DNA of 64,000 nucleotides from Bacteroidaceae bacterium (lineage in GTDB: Bacteria; Bacteroidota; Bacteroidia; Bacteroidales; Bacteroidaceae): assembly GCA_017529865.1 (NCBI GenBank), contig JAFXNA010000018.1:41138-105137 (forward strand), written 5' to 3'. Positions 1 through 9,209 of this stretch are shown in pieces. The notes beneath the pieces were generated by a model. The model saw only the letters and a program-made list of their open reading frames with translations. It ran no database searches and had not been told where the DNA came from. A program made the position numbers and the translations under genes. The stretch's first letter is position 1, and the number at the start of each line of letters is the position of its first letter.

Positions 1-2622
1 TGCTACAGAACCGATTGAGAAGGCTACGTTACGGAATCGAATCAAGATGTAAATGAAGATGGCGATGAGAGCCAAGATGACTGACCAAATAGCGCCATAG
101 GTGATATCTTCAGCAATTGAAGGACCTACCTTCTGTGAACTGATGATTGAACCACCTGTACGTTCATCACGGTTGATGAAGTGATCAAGAGTTACTGTCT
201 TTCCGTCAATCTGTCCACCAGCTACGAGTGTCTCGTAAATCATCTTCTCGATTTCAGAGTCAACCTGCTGACCGTTCTCGTTGATACGGTAGTTGGTAGA
301 GATACGTACCATCTTACCGTCAGTACCAAGAGCAATAACCTGAGTTGTTACCTTGTCAACATCTTCCTCAGCAGCAGCTCTCTCCTGGAACTTGTTAGCC
401 AATGCTGCACGGATATCCTCTGGAGCTACTGGGTTCACAAATTCTACCTTATAGTTACGTCCACCTGTGAAGTCGATTGACTGGCTCAAACCACGAATGA
501 AGAACGAAGCAAGACAAACAAGGAGGAAGATGCCGAATGCCAAGAATGACTTCTTGTAAGCACCCATGAAGTTGAACTTCGTGCCCTGCATCATGTTCTT
601 TGAAACACTTGTGGTGAAGGTAAGGTCGGTCCACTTATCACGGTTGAGGAAGTGCTCGTAGCAGATACGAGTCAACCAAACTGCAGTGAAGAATGAACAT
701 ACGATACCAATCATGAGGGTCGTTGCGAATCCCTTGATAGGACCTGTACCGAAGTAGAAGAGGATAACACCTGTGATGATTGAAGTAAGGTTAGAGTCGA
801 AGATTGCTGAGAATGCATTGCTATAACCAGCTGCAACAGCGTTCTTGATGTTCTTTCCGGCCTTCAATTCTTCCTTGGTACGCTCATAAATAAGCACATT
901 GGCATCGACTGCCATACCGAGTGTCAGCACCATACCGGCAATACCTGACATTGTCAATGCTGCCTGCAGTGAGGTGAGGATACCCAGTGTGAAGAAGAAG
1001 TTGAGCAAGAGGGCGCAGTTTGCAACCATACCTGGACGGATGCCATACATCACGCACATGTAAATCATCAATACGATGAAGGCGATGATGAATGAAATGA
1101 AACCTGCGTTGATAGATTCCTGACCCAATGATGGACCTACGATGTCTTCCTGTACGATCTGTGTTGGAGCTGGCATCTTACCAGACTGGAGCACGTTTGC
1201 AAGGTCCTTGGTTTCGTTGGTAGTGAATGAACCGGTAATCTGAGTGTTACCACCATCAATCTTATTCTGTACGTTTGGTGCACTATAAACGAGGTTATCC
1301 AATACGACTGCTACACAATGGTTTACGTTAGCCTCTGTGAGGGCAGCCCACTTACGAGCACCTTCAGAATTCATCTTCATAGTTACACAAGGCTTACCAT
1401 ACTGGTCGAACTCATCCTTAGATTCTGTAACAACTTCACCTTCGATTGGAGCACGTCCGTTCTGACCTGTCATGCGGATTGCATAAAGTGTATAGACACG
1501 GCCTGCTTTATCCTCAGACTTCACACCCCACTTCAGTGAGAGGTCGCCTGGGAGTACCTGCTTAGCAAGTTCACTGCTTACCAAAGCATTGATTTCAGCA
1601 GTATCGGATGCGAGGGCATAACCTACAGCACAACCTCTTTCACCCTGATAAGGCTGGAAGATGGCGAAGAGTGGGTTTTCTGCCTTAGCTTTCTCAAGTT
1701 CTTTCTCGTCAGAAGCCTTGCTTGGACTCTTCTGGTCAGCAGCTGATACCTGATTCAAGATATTTTCCTTGTTGTCCTTTGCTGCAGAATCAGCTTCCTC
1801 TGTTGCAGGAGTAGCCTCAGCTACTTCTTCGGTAGCAGTAGAGTCCGTTGCTTCGTCTACAACCTTACCATTACGAAGTGCAGTGTTCAACTGATTGAGG
1901 TAAGGAAGGATTACCTGCGTATCGTAAGTCTCCCAGAACTCAAGATTAGCACTACCCTGAAGGAGTTTACGTACACGCTCTGGCTCTTTGATACCAGGAA
2001 GTTCAACCATGATACGGCCTGACTGACCTTCAACTCGTTGAATGTTTGGCTGAACAACACCGAAGCGGTCAATACGAGTACGAAGTACGAGGAATGAATT
2101 GTCGATAGCGGTATTCACCTCTTCACGAAGAACCTTCTCCACTTCGTCATCGCTGCTGTTTGCATTGATTTTACCCTTCAACTTCTGTGTGGCAAAGATC
2201 TGTGCCAGCTTTCCGTCTGGCGCATTCTTCTTAAAGGCTTTGACAAACAGTGAGATAAAATCGCTTTGACTTTCGACTTCTTGTTTTTGGGCTTCATTGA
2301 CTGACTGAACAAATGCAGAATCAGTCTTGTGGTCGGCTAAAGCCTTTACTACATCAGGAACTGACACTTCAAGAATGACGTTCATACCACCTTTCAGGTC
2401 AAGACCAAGACCGATGGCAGTTTCACGACATTGCTTCAGGTTGTAGGTTCCCAAGTAGAACGGATTCATGTTGAGTGAATCCAAATAAAGTTCTGCTTCC
2501 TTCTCTTCCATCTTTGATGCCTTATTATCCACGTAGTTCGTCACTACGGAGAAAGACAGATAGAAGATGCAGATAAGTGTTAGCGCAATGGCTAAGAACT
2601 TAACAAATCCTTTGTTTTGCAT
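1..2622 (-). CDS. secDF: Protein translocase subunit SecDF (fused), C-terminus cut by window edge
   Basis: SecD and SecF are inner-membrane Sec accessory proteins that use the proton gradient to pull exported proteins across; Bacteroidota carry them fused. The frame opens with ATG at 2622 and stays open to base 1 (874 codons). Visible are an N-terminal membrane helix, the SecD signature LGLDLKGGM near residue 75, a low-complexity Glu/Ala/Asp stretch near 265-300, the SecD membrane block (GMAVDANVLIYER) and the SecF start signature DFTGGR near residue 755. The usual fusion is about 1,000 residues, so only the final SecF helices are missing. The nearest upstream gene ends 135 bp away and a promoter-like -7 element lies in the gap, so it is probably its own transcription unit. 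Identity is very secure. Confidence 0.97.
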   Translation of the reverse strand, partial: MQNKGFVKFLAIALTLICIFYLSFSVVTNYVDNKASKMEEKEAELYLDSLNMNPFYLGTYNLKQCRETAIGLGLDLKGGMNVILEVSVPDVVKALADHKTDSAFVQSVNEAQKQEVESQSDFISLFVKAFKKNAPDGKLAQIFATQKLKGKINANSSDDEVEKVLREEVNTAIDNSFLVLRTRIDRFGVVQPNIQRVEGQSGRIMVELPGIKEPERVRKLLQGSANLEFWETYDTQVILPYLNQLNTALRNGKVVDEATDSTATEEVAEATPATEEADSAAKDNKENILNQVSAADQKSPSKASDEKELEKAKAENPLFAIFQPYQGERGCAVGYALASDTAEINALVSSELAKQVLPGDLSLKWGVKSEDKAGRVYTLYAIRMTGQNGRAPIEGEVVTESKDEFDQYGKPCVTMKMNSEGARKWAALTEANVNHCVAVVLDNLVYSAPNVQNKIDGGNTQITGSFTTNETKDLANVLQSGKMPAPTQIVQEDIVGPSLGQESINAGFISFIIAFIVLMIYMCVMYGIRPGMVANCALLLNFFFTLGILTSLQAALTMSGIAGMVLTLGMAVDANVLIYERTKEELKAGKNIKNAVAAGYSNAFSAIFDSNLTSIITGVILFYFGTGPIKGFATTLMIGIVCSFFTAVWLTRICYEHFLNRDKWTDLTFTTSVSKNMMQGTKFNFMGAYKKSFLAFGIFLLVCLASFFIRGLSQSIDFTGGRNYKVEFVNPVAPEDIRAALANKFQERAAAEEDVDKVTTQVIALGTDGKMVRISTNYRINENGQQVDSEIEKMIYETLVAGGQIDGKTVTLDHFINRDERTGGSIISSQKVGPSIAEDITYGAIWSVILALIAIFIYILIRFRNVAFSIGSVA

Positions 2623-2631
2623 TGTTGATGT

Positions 2632-2724
2632 TTAATAATTTTGTTTATTTGTTAATGATATAATTTTCATTTCCTCACACCGTGAAAACCCATCAAAGAT
2701 GGGGTGTCTCACAAATAAGTGCAT
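2632..2724 (-). other. Possible 30-codon leader ORF and hairpin in the secDF leader
   Basis: Between the -7-like element at 2735-2742 and the secDF start there is an ATG-initiated frame of 30 codons (begins MHLFVRHP) that stops 9 nt before secDF. The same stretch can fold: CCCATC pairs with GATGGG around TTT, with an outer ACACC/GGTGT pairing. The peptide has no signal sequence, so it is not a classical SecM-type sensor. The ATG would sit almost at the transcription start. It may be chance in AT-rich DNA. Confidence 0.25.
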
Positions 2725-2734
2725 TACAAGGGTG

Positions 2735-2742
2735 CAAAGTTA
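2735..2742 (-). promoter_or_regulatory. Putative -7 element (TAACTTTG) for secDF
   Basis: Read on the minus strand this is TAACTTTG, a match to the Bacteroidota -7 consensus TAnnTTTG, 113 bp upstream of the secDF ATG. No clear TTTG is found 19-21 bp further upstream, so support is partial. Confidence 0.45.
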
Positions 2743-2757
2743 ACACTTTTTTTAGAT

Positions 2758-3849
2758 TTATCGCATCTCTAAGGTACAAAAAATGGGGTAATGGTCACTT
2801 TCTTGCCCATATTTGTCCACTTTTGCCTTATATGAACTGAAACTTTCGCTCATTAAAATGTGATCAATGCGAAAATACATTCCATTTTGATTATATGACC
2901 AACCTGGTCCGTTTCCAGATTCTGTGTAGGCATCTTTCAACTTTTCTGTCAGTGTTTTATGCACATAAGAAACCGGTGAGTCATTAAAGTCACCACAGAC
3001 AATGATATACTTGTTTGGCAGACTATCAATCATTGCTTTTAGTAGTTCAGCCTGAAGCGATCGAGCTGCATTCGCTTTGGCCAGTTTGCCTTCTAACCAC
3101 CAAAAACTTTGTTTCATATTGATGGAATCTTGCTCTTGGTCATCCTTCATGTGTACAGAACGCTTAACCATCTGTTTGTAAAGTTGTTTATCGTCATCGT
3201 TCAGCAAATAGGATTCTAAATGGCAGTTGATGACCTTGACAGTATCGTCATAAATCAGCAAATCATAGCTCATACATTTTGCTGCTTTAGATCCAAGATC
3301 AATCTGTTGAGAAGACAAAATTGGGAACTTGGACAAAAGAACACAATCATAGCTCACCTCTTCTCCTTTATGGATATAAGGAAAAACGGCATTGAAAGAT
3401 GCATATGGCTGTTTATTTCGAATTCTCCAAACATCTTGCAAACAGACTACATCTGCATTAGAGTTGATAATATAATCGGCAATATCGGTCTTGCCTGATT
3501 GATAATTGTAATTCCGGAAAATCCCTACGTTATAAGATAAAAGATTAATTGTTTTACCTTCGGGCACATCTTTGAACAGGTTAATCGGACAATAATCCCG
3601 TATGCTGCCCCAACAAATGATGATACCAAGTAGGCTGATGGCACAATACTTCCATTTCAGGAATGGCCAAATCAACAGAAACACAAGAGCAGCAATTACA
3701 AAAAACGGAAGCAGCATCCCAAGATATGACCAATTGGGATAGTCAGCAGGTCTTAAATAGATGGAATACGCACAAATTATCAACCCACAGACAACAAGCA
3801 CATTTAAAATTCCAATGACCCAACAGAAAATCTTCTTAACGACCTTCAT
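2758..3849 (-). CDS. Endonuclease/exonuclease/phosphatase-fold membrane protein
   Basis: 363 residues. Two or three hydrophobic helices occupy roughly residues 1-85; the rest is an exonuclease III/DNase I-like hydrolase fold. Motifs of that fold are visible: LLSYNVGIFR near the domain start, DVVCLQDVW (metal-binding acidic residue; the usual Glu is replaced by Gln-Asp), NCHLES, CGDFNDSP and a terminal SDHYPIF (catalytic Asp-His). The active site faces the periplasm or cytoplasm depending on topology, and the substrate (nucleic acid, phosphoester lipid or sugar phosphate) cannot be told. It starts 5 bp after the rhomboid gene and closes the operon. The family call is secure; the function is open. 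Confidence 0.88.
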   Translation of the reverse strand: MKVVKKIFCWVIGILNVLVVCGLIICAYSIYLRPADYPNWSYLGMLLPFFVIAALVFLLIWPFLKWKYCAISLLGIIICWGSIRDYCPINLFKDVPEGKTINLLSYNVGIFRNYNYQSGKTDIADYIINSNADVVCLQDVWRIRNKQPYASFNAVFPYIHKGEEVSYDCVLLSKFPILSSQQIDLGSKAAKCMSYDLLIYDDTVKVINCHLESYLLNDDDKQLYKQMVKRSVHMKDDQEQDSINMKQSFWWLEGKLAKANAARSLQAELLKAMIDSLPNKYIIVCGDFNDSPVSYVHKTLTEKLKDAYTESGNGPGWSYNQNGMYFRIDHILMSESFSSYKAKVDKYGQESDHYPIFCTLEMR

Positions 3850-3854
3850 CCGTC

Positions 3855-4673
3855 TTATTGATTTGATGCATCAAACAGTTGTTTTTTCTCTTTCTCACTC
3901 AAACTGGCATAGCCATCCTGACGAATCTTGTCTAAAATGCGGTCGATTTCATCATTCTGCTCCTTTTTCTGTGCATTGAACTCATAGTCACGACTACGTT
4001 CGTTCTTGTTGTAGTGCACTTTCATATTGGGATGTGTTGACGTTGTACGCCAACCTATGTATGAAGAATTTGTTCTTTTTTTCGCTTTGAACTTCCAATA
4101 CAGAATCAACAGGAAGCCAAACAACATACCCCCCAAGTGGGCAAAATGGGCAGTTTTATCTACGTTCAGCAATCCTAAGATAACTTCATATACAGCATAG
4201 CCTATAATTAACCAGATAGCCTTGATGGGAATCGGGATAGGGATGATGAAGATTTTTTCGTTAGGATAAGTCATACCAAAAGCCAACATAACGCCCATTA
4301 CGGCACCACTGGCTCCTATGATATAGTCTTGCGGGCTAATCAATCCGATAAATTGGCCTGCTTCCTGGAGCAAAGCAGCACCGAATCCACATACAAAGTA
4401 GAAAACCAGAAACTTTTTCCAACCCCAAGTCTGCTCCATGATACGTCCGAACATCCATAGTGCAAACATATTAAAGAAGATATGCCAAATGTCACCATGC
4501 ATAAACATGTGAGTCAGGAACTGGAAAGGTAGAAAATAAGGGCTTTCAACATAGAACAAACCAAACAGCGCATTGAGATTAAGTCCCCATACCATACCAA
4601 CTAATACGTTGATAATATACGCTGCTATATTAACAATCAATAGCCCTTTTACGGCTTTTGTCATCATCTGCAT
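3855..4673 (-). CDS. Rhomboid-family intramembrane serine protease
   Basis: 272 residues. Rhomboids cut transmembrane proteins within the bilayer. The catalytic serine motif GASGAVMG lies near residue 140 and the catalytic histidine is in AHFAHLGG near residue 177; the conserved HMFMHGDIWHIFFNMF segment precedes them. About six hydrophobic helices span residues 10-200, followed by a charged cytoplasmic tail rich in Lys/Glu/Asp. It lies 6 bp downstream of the MG2-like gene and 5 bp upstream of the endonuclease-fold gene, so it is co-transcribed with both. Natural substrates are unknown; the large exported neighbour is one possibility (inference). Confidence 0.93.
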   Translation of the reverse strand: MQMMTKAVKGLLIVNIAAYIINVLVGMVWGLNLNALFGLFYVESPYFLPFQFLTHMFMHGDIWHIFFNMFALWMFGRIMEQTWGWKKFLVFYFVCGFGAALLQEAGQFIGLISPQDYIIGASGAVMGVMLAFGMTYPNEKIFIIPIPIPIKAIWLIIGYAVYEVILGLLNVDKTAHFAHLGGMLFGFLLILYWKFKAKKRTNSSYIGWRTTSTHPNMKVHYNKNERSRDYEFNAQKKEQNDEIDRILDKIRQDGYASLSEKEKKQLFDASNQ

Positions 4674-4679
4674 TGCTAA

Positions 4680-7400
4680 TTATTCGTTAATGATAAATTT
4701 ACCATCCTCTGTGATTCCTTCAGCAGAGATAAACATGGAAGTACATGAGGAGTTGTTGTAGAATTCAACTGTTGCACGGCCTCTGTTGTTCGTCTTCAGG
4801 TTCGGCTCCCAGTACAGGGTACGGCGGAAGTCCTCGGCAGGAGGCATCACGGAATAATCCTCCATCTCGAAGGCGGTCGGTACATTGAACCCCTCGAAGT
4901 GAGTACGCCTCAAACCCTTCTGCTTGAAGTCGAAGAGCGGATGCTGGTACACGTAGAAGATAACGGGATTGTAGCCTGCCAGGTTCTCTGCCCACAGGTA
5001 GGTCTTCATCGAGGAAAGGTCTTCCGAGATATAGAGACTTTTCGCCACGTCCAGCATATCGGGCAGGGAGATATTGTCGGTCTTGTTGTTCGAGTCTATG
5101 ATGTTGATATGTCCTTTTGCACCGTTAGGCAGTCCCGTGATTCCCCAGAACGTGTTGTCCACAATCCAGATGATAGGCCGCTCGTTGTAGGTTGTTAGGT
5201 CCTCATACATCCTTTTGCCTGATGACGCTATCGAACTTATCCGATTTCCGTCATCATCTGTCTCCCCTTCCACCCATGCGGCCATTCCCGTGACGTCATA
5301 GTCTTCCTGATTGAACTGGAAGTAGCTGTTGCGTTTCGAGAGCCATTCGAAGAACGAAGGCATGTCCTCGCCCATGTCAGCATACCTGTCAGCATCTTCG
5401 TCACAGTCGTATCTCAATACGGAATGTGTCTGGGCATTCTCTTCGTCATACCAGTTCACCCTGAGGTCTCCGAGTATACGGCGAGTCGCCTTCACCTTCA
5501 CGGTAGGGAGGAGATGGTTACGCTGGGTAATGGAAACCGGTTCCTCATCATCCATCACTGCATTTTGGGCCGACGGGATGAAATTAGGCTGACGTATCTG
5601 CTGGATACGTGCCTCATCGGGATAGATGTAGCGCTTGTCGGGCGAGAAATGGCGGTCGATGCCGATGTAATAGTCTCGTTCCACATCGTCCTTCTTCGAA
5701 CGCATGAACAGCGTCCATTCACCCTCTACGTCAGGAACGATATAGTTGTACTTGCCTACACTGTCCGTCTTCAGGGAACCGTCGATCACCTCTCCCTTCC
5801 TGTTGTACATCGTAGCCGTTATCTCCACGTCATCGGGAGAATACTTCTTCCGCTTCGACTTGATCTGTCCGAACAGATACAGCTTGTCCTCGATGGGCTG
5901 GCGCTTCTCGAAGTCAGTCAGACCCGACATCAGCCGGAAGTCATAGCGCCGCCACCCCTGTATCATCATCAGCAGGTCGGCATCCCTGCGATGCCTGTCG
6001 TCGTCTGCCTCGAAGTAGTATTCAGGATGGGCGATATATCCGCGGACCTCACTGGCAAGCAGGGTCCAGGTCTTCATGTTCCCCTCCCATCCGTTGTTGA
6101 TGGTCGCTGCGTCGATGGCAGAGAACGAGATGGATGCGTTAGGCTCGGACTGGATGTTGAAGCTGACCTTGCAGCAGGGGGTAAGACGGGTGGTACGGGA
6201 GGTGATGCGTATGCTGTCCTGCTCCTTCGCAACAGGGCAGATGAAGAACAGGCGTTCGGCCAGGATGCTTCCGCTGCTGTCGAACACTGTCAGCTGGTTT
6301 ACTCCCTCCGGCATCACGAAACGGTTGAAACTGAGCCTGTGGGCATCGGTGGCCGTCAGCGTATCGCACTCGAAGATGGTACCGTTATGCATCACGGCAT
6401 AGCCGATCAGCTGTCCCCGGATGCCGGGCGAACTGGAAATCGTAGCCATGATATCGATCTCACCCAGCATGTCGAAAGTCAGGACGGTTCCTTCCGGACG
6501 GGCAGCAGGGAGCTCATAGCGGCGCTCCTTCGACTTGTGATCCGGTACCACCGCAAAGTACTTCCTGCCGTTCTGCGGTGTGAGCGTGAAGACGCCTCTG
6601 CCCAGACTGTCGGTACGGATGTCGCACAGGCGTACCTTACGGTCGTCCTCCACATAGCCGGAACGCTGCAGCCTGCCTCCCTCCTCGTCGCTGACGGTAA
6701 ACGCCACACGGCTTGTCAGTCCCTCGACCATATCGCCTCCTTCCGGATAGAACCGCATGGTCATCGCATGGGTGTAAGTATCCACGATTACGCTGTCCTC
6801 GTCCTTGCGTGTGTTGGGCAGACGTTTCTGATAGCTGATCTTGTCCAGTTCCAGACGGCTGTAGTCACCCTCTCGCCTGGGAGCCTTGAAGATGGGGAAG
6901 ACGCGGGAAAAGCAGGCATGGCTGCCCCAGTTGGTCATATAACGCGTATAGGCACGTACCTCATAGAAGCCAGTGGTCTGGATGCTGTCGACCTTGATGT
7001 CGCCGTCTGCCTCACCGTCCACGATCTTCAGCTTACGGCGTTCCACCACATCGCCCGACGGATTCACCAGCTCCACATAGAGCACATGGCTCAGGTCGGT
7101 CTTGCGCTCTGTGTCACAACGTGTGACGTAGGCCTTGAAGCGGATGTACTCGCCCTTGAAATAGCCGGTGTTGTCGAAATGAAGGTACACCTTCTCCTGA
7201 GGGGTATACAGATTGAAGCGCATCGTGTTCTCAAGGTACTTAATCATCCGCGATACATGGGAAGTATCGGACACAGATGAATCAATCTCTTGTGCTTCAG
7301 ATGAAAAGCCATAAAACATCATCATACTTACCAAAAGTATGAATAGATATCCTTTGGCTTTCGAGTCGTTGCTGGGATATAAGATACTAAATAATCTCAT
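4680..7400 (-). CDS. Large exported MG2/alpha-2-macroglobulin-like surface protein
   Basis: 906 residues. An N-terminal hydrophobic segment near residues 15-36 (ending SSEAQ) looks like a signal peptide. Residues about 60-165 resemble the MG2 domain of alpha-2-macroglobulin-type Bacteroidota proteins (EKVYLHFDNTGYFKGEYI). A later segment (LPTVKVKATRR) resembles the region seen next to carboxypeptidase-like or TonB-plug modules, and the end (MPPAEDFRRTLYWEP, RATVEFYNNS) is typical of this family. The exact role is unknown. The inner part (about 4790-7250) is clearly richer in G+C than both gene ends and the neighbours, which creates long meaningless frames on the opposite strand. It is co-transcribed with the DUF4294 and rhomboid genes. 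Confidence 0.82.
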   Translation of the reverse strand: MRLFSILYPSNDSKAKGYLFILLVSMMMFYGFSSEAQEIDSSVSDTSHVSRMIKYLENTMRFNLYTPQEKVYLHFDNTGYFKGEYIRFKAYVTRCDTERKTDLSHVLYVELVNPSGDVVERRKLKIVDGEADGDIKVDSIQTTGFYEVRAYTRYMTNWGSHACFSRVFPIFKAPRREGDYSRLELDKISYQKRLPNTRKDEDSVIVDTYTHAMTMRFYPEGGDMVEGLTSRVAFTVSDEEGGRLQRSGYVEDDRKVRLCDIRTDSLGRGVFTLTPQNGRKYFAVVPDHKSKERRYELPAARPEGTVLTFDMLGEIDIMATISSSPGIRGQLIGYAVMHNGTIFECDTLTATDAHRLSFNRFVMPEGVNQLTVFDSSGSILAERLFFICPVAKEQDSIRITSRTTRLTPCCKVSFNIQSEPNASISFSAIDAATINNGWEGNMKTWTLLASEVRGYIAHPEYYFEADDDRHRRDADLLMMIQGWRRYDFRLMSGLTDFEKRQPIEDKLYLFGQIKSKRKKYSPDDVEITATMYNRKGEVIDGSLKTDSVGKYNYIVPDVEGEWTLFMRSKKDDVERDYYIGIDRHFSPDKRYIYPDEARIQQIRQPNFIPSAQNAVMDDEEPVSITQRNHLLPTVKVKATRRILGDLRVNWYDEENAQTHSVLRYDCDEDADRYADMGEDMPSFFEWLSKRNSYFQFNQEDYDVTGMAAWVEGETDDDGNRISSIASSGKRMYEDLTTYNERPIIWIVDNTFWGITGLPNGAKGHINIIDSNNKTDNISLPDMLDVAKSLYISEDLSSMKTYLWAENLAGYNPVIFYVYQHPLFDFKQKGLRRTHFEGFNVPTAFEMEDYSVMPPAEDFRRTLYWEPNLKTNNRGRATVEFYNNSSCTSMFISAEGITEDGKFIINE

Positions 7401-7437
7401 TCTGATACTTAAGTTTAGCTCGTATAGCGTACGTATG

Positions 7438-8085
7438 TTACATTTGTCCTGACTCTATGAGTAGAATGCATCGTTCGGTCAAACGATCATCGTCTTCTGG
7501 GTCATATTCTTTCTTCAGACTGGCTCCGAACAAGGTTGCAATCGCATTAGACAATCCCGCCTTGAACTTACCCATATAGGTTTTAATTAACTGATAACTG
7601 GTTTGCCCGCACTGACGGTCAATCAGTTTGATAAGTAACTTTCCTTGAGCAAATGTCAGTTTCTTCAGTCTGGTCGTATATTGTTTACGCAAGTCTTTTT
7701 CCACTTGTTTCATATACGCATCTTTCTCGGCCTTGGTCGGCAATGAATCCAGATGCGCCACGCAAGCATTGATTGTCTTTTGTATATCTACCGCAATAGG
7801 ATACACTTTTTTGATGTTTGCAGCAATCTTATAATACTTTTTGGCCTGACGCTCGTTCTTAAACACAAGTTTGTTGAACACATATACATCAGAAAGGACT
7901 ACCCATGGTATTTCCTCTCCGTCATACACGACCATTCCTGCGTATCCTGCAGCATGTTGGAAAATGGGTGCACCAGCCACATTATCCGTTGTTTCGTCTA
8001 CAACGATTTGCTGTGCAATAGCTCCATTAGTCATCAGCAAGAGCACTATTACCATGATCCATTTATAGATTTCGAATTGCTTCAT
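7438..8085 (-). CDS. DUF4294 domain-containing exported protein
   Basis: 215 residues. A signal peptide is evident (hydrophobic 9-22, cleavage after AIA near residue 24). The family signature YDGEEIPWVVLSDVYVF lies near residues 55-71, and the C-terminal half is basic with RQCGQTSYQLI. DUF4294 proteins are found in Bacteroidota and have no established function. The gene is first in a group running through the MG2-like, rhomboid and endonuclease-fold genes (gaps 37, 6 and 5 bp). The preceding gene ends 117 bp away, so it probably has its own promoter, although only a -7-like TATTTTTG very close to the ATG is visible. Confidence 0.85.
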   Translation of the reverse strand: MKQFEIYKWIMVIVLLLMTNGAIAQQIVVDETTDNVAGAPIFQHAAGYAGMVVYDGEEIPWVVLSDVYVFNKLVFKNERQAKKYYKIAANIKKVYPIAVDIQKTINACVAHLDSLPTKAEKDAYMKQVEKDLRKQYTTRLKKLTFAQGKLLIKLIDRQCGQTSYQLIKTYMGKFKAGLSNAIATLFGASLKKEYDPEDDDRLTERCILLIESGQM

Positions 8086-8202
8086 GCTGCAAAAATAGAA
8101 ATAATATTTTACCGCTCTACTTCTTCTTTGTTATAATTAATAATATTTATATTTTTTTATTGATATTTGATTGATAAATAAATTTGATAGGACACAATTT
8201 CA

Positions 8203-9195
8203 TTATTTAATGTCGACAATTACACATCGGTTACGGTCTTTCTCTTTAAATGGCTGGAACGTATCACCGTAAGCCTGCGATTTTATTTTGTTAGCAGGGA
8301 TATCTTTCCGTGTTAGCAAGTCAATGACATTATTGATGCGTTGGCTGGCCAATTGAAGGTTCGTTTGGTCTTTTCCAGTTTCCTTCTCAGAATACCCCTT
8401 TAAATAGATTGTTTTACTAGGATGTTTTTTATACCAGATTACAATCTCATCAATAAAGTTTTCGTTAGTTACCTCTGTTTTGCGAGGCATGAAGAAAATA
8501 ACATCCGTGTACGCACCATTCGATTCTCCTGCTTGAAAATCTTTATAGCTAATTGACTTTTCACCATTACTCTCTTTGTTCTGCATTCCCTCACCATTTC
8601 TTTGCAATTCTTTAACGACGCGACTATTCTGAGCAGATTCTTCGGGCTCTGGCTCATCAACAGGATCTATAGGATCGTCATCTGTATAATATGCTTTGTT
8701 TAAGCGGGCTTTCTTAAATGCTTCCTCATCTACACGGCTTGACTCATGATCAAAATATATTTCCTCATAGTCTGTTCTATCAAGGGTAGGACGTACAATG
8801 TGGATATCGAACTTCATCTCGGCTACACCATCTGGTTCGATATTACCAAATATACGAATCTTATGCTCAGCATATCCTACGTTTTTAGACGAATGAAAGA
8901 CCAAGTATACTTTCTCTTCGCTTCCTGGAGGAATCAGTGTTGACTCTATAGACTTAAATTCAATAGACCCATTTGATGGTTGTATGTCTTTAATGATAAG
9001 ATTTTCATTTCCTACGTTTTTGATAACCCATACCATCCTGACATCATCACCAAGCACAACTGGAAGATAATGACGTACGGAATCCTCAATTTCAACTTTT
9101 GTCGGACCCAGTATTTTTGTGCAGGATGTGAAAAATACTGCAGGCAATGTAAGCATCATGAACACCAATGCAATATACCTTGTTTTGAACATCAT
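8203..9195 (-). CDS. Lipoprotein with DUF1573 and OmpA-like domains
   Basis: 330 residues. Signal peptide with a lipobox ending FFTSC (Cys near 25). Residues about 40-135 form a DUF1573/ASH-type Ig-like domain (RMVWVIKNVGNENLIIKDI). A polar acidic linker follows to about 235. The end is an OmpA-like module (IYLKGYSEKE, NLQLASQRINNVIDLL, KSQAYGDT), normally a peptidoglycan anchor; the usual Arg of the motif is retained in SQRI. As last gene of the exopolysaccharide-type operon, 14 bp after the DUF4838 gene, it could tether the machine to the cell wall (inference). Confidence 0.83.
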   Translation of the reverse strand: MMFKTRYIALVFMMLTLPAVFFTSCTKILGPTKVEIEDSVRHYLPVVLGDDVRMVWVIKNVGNENLIIKDIQPSNGSIEFKSIESTLIPPGSEEKVYLVFHSSKNVGYAEHKIRIFGNIEPDGVAEMKFDIHIVRPTLDRTDYEEIYFDHESSRVDEEAFKKARLNKAYYTDDDPIDPVDEPEPEESAQNSRVVKELQRNGEGMQNKESNGEKSISYKDFQAGESNGAYTDVIFFMPRKTEVTNENFIDEIVIWYKKHPSKTIYLKGYSEKETGKDQTNLQLASQRINNVIDLLTRKDIPANKIKSQAYGDTFQPFKEKDRNRCVIVDIK

Positions 9196-9209
9196 ATTAC
9201 TCTTTCTAT

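Noticed and set aside
181..1539. Plus-strand frames of 99 and 73 codons inside secDF.
   Set aside because: They lie opposite a clearly coding, conserved secDF frame.
5424..7280. Very long open frame (618 codons) on the plus strand opposite the MG2-like gene.
   Set aside because: It is a shadow of a GC-rich gene on the other strand; the translation is repetitive in composition, has no family motif or signal, and the minus-strand frame has clear domains.
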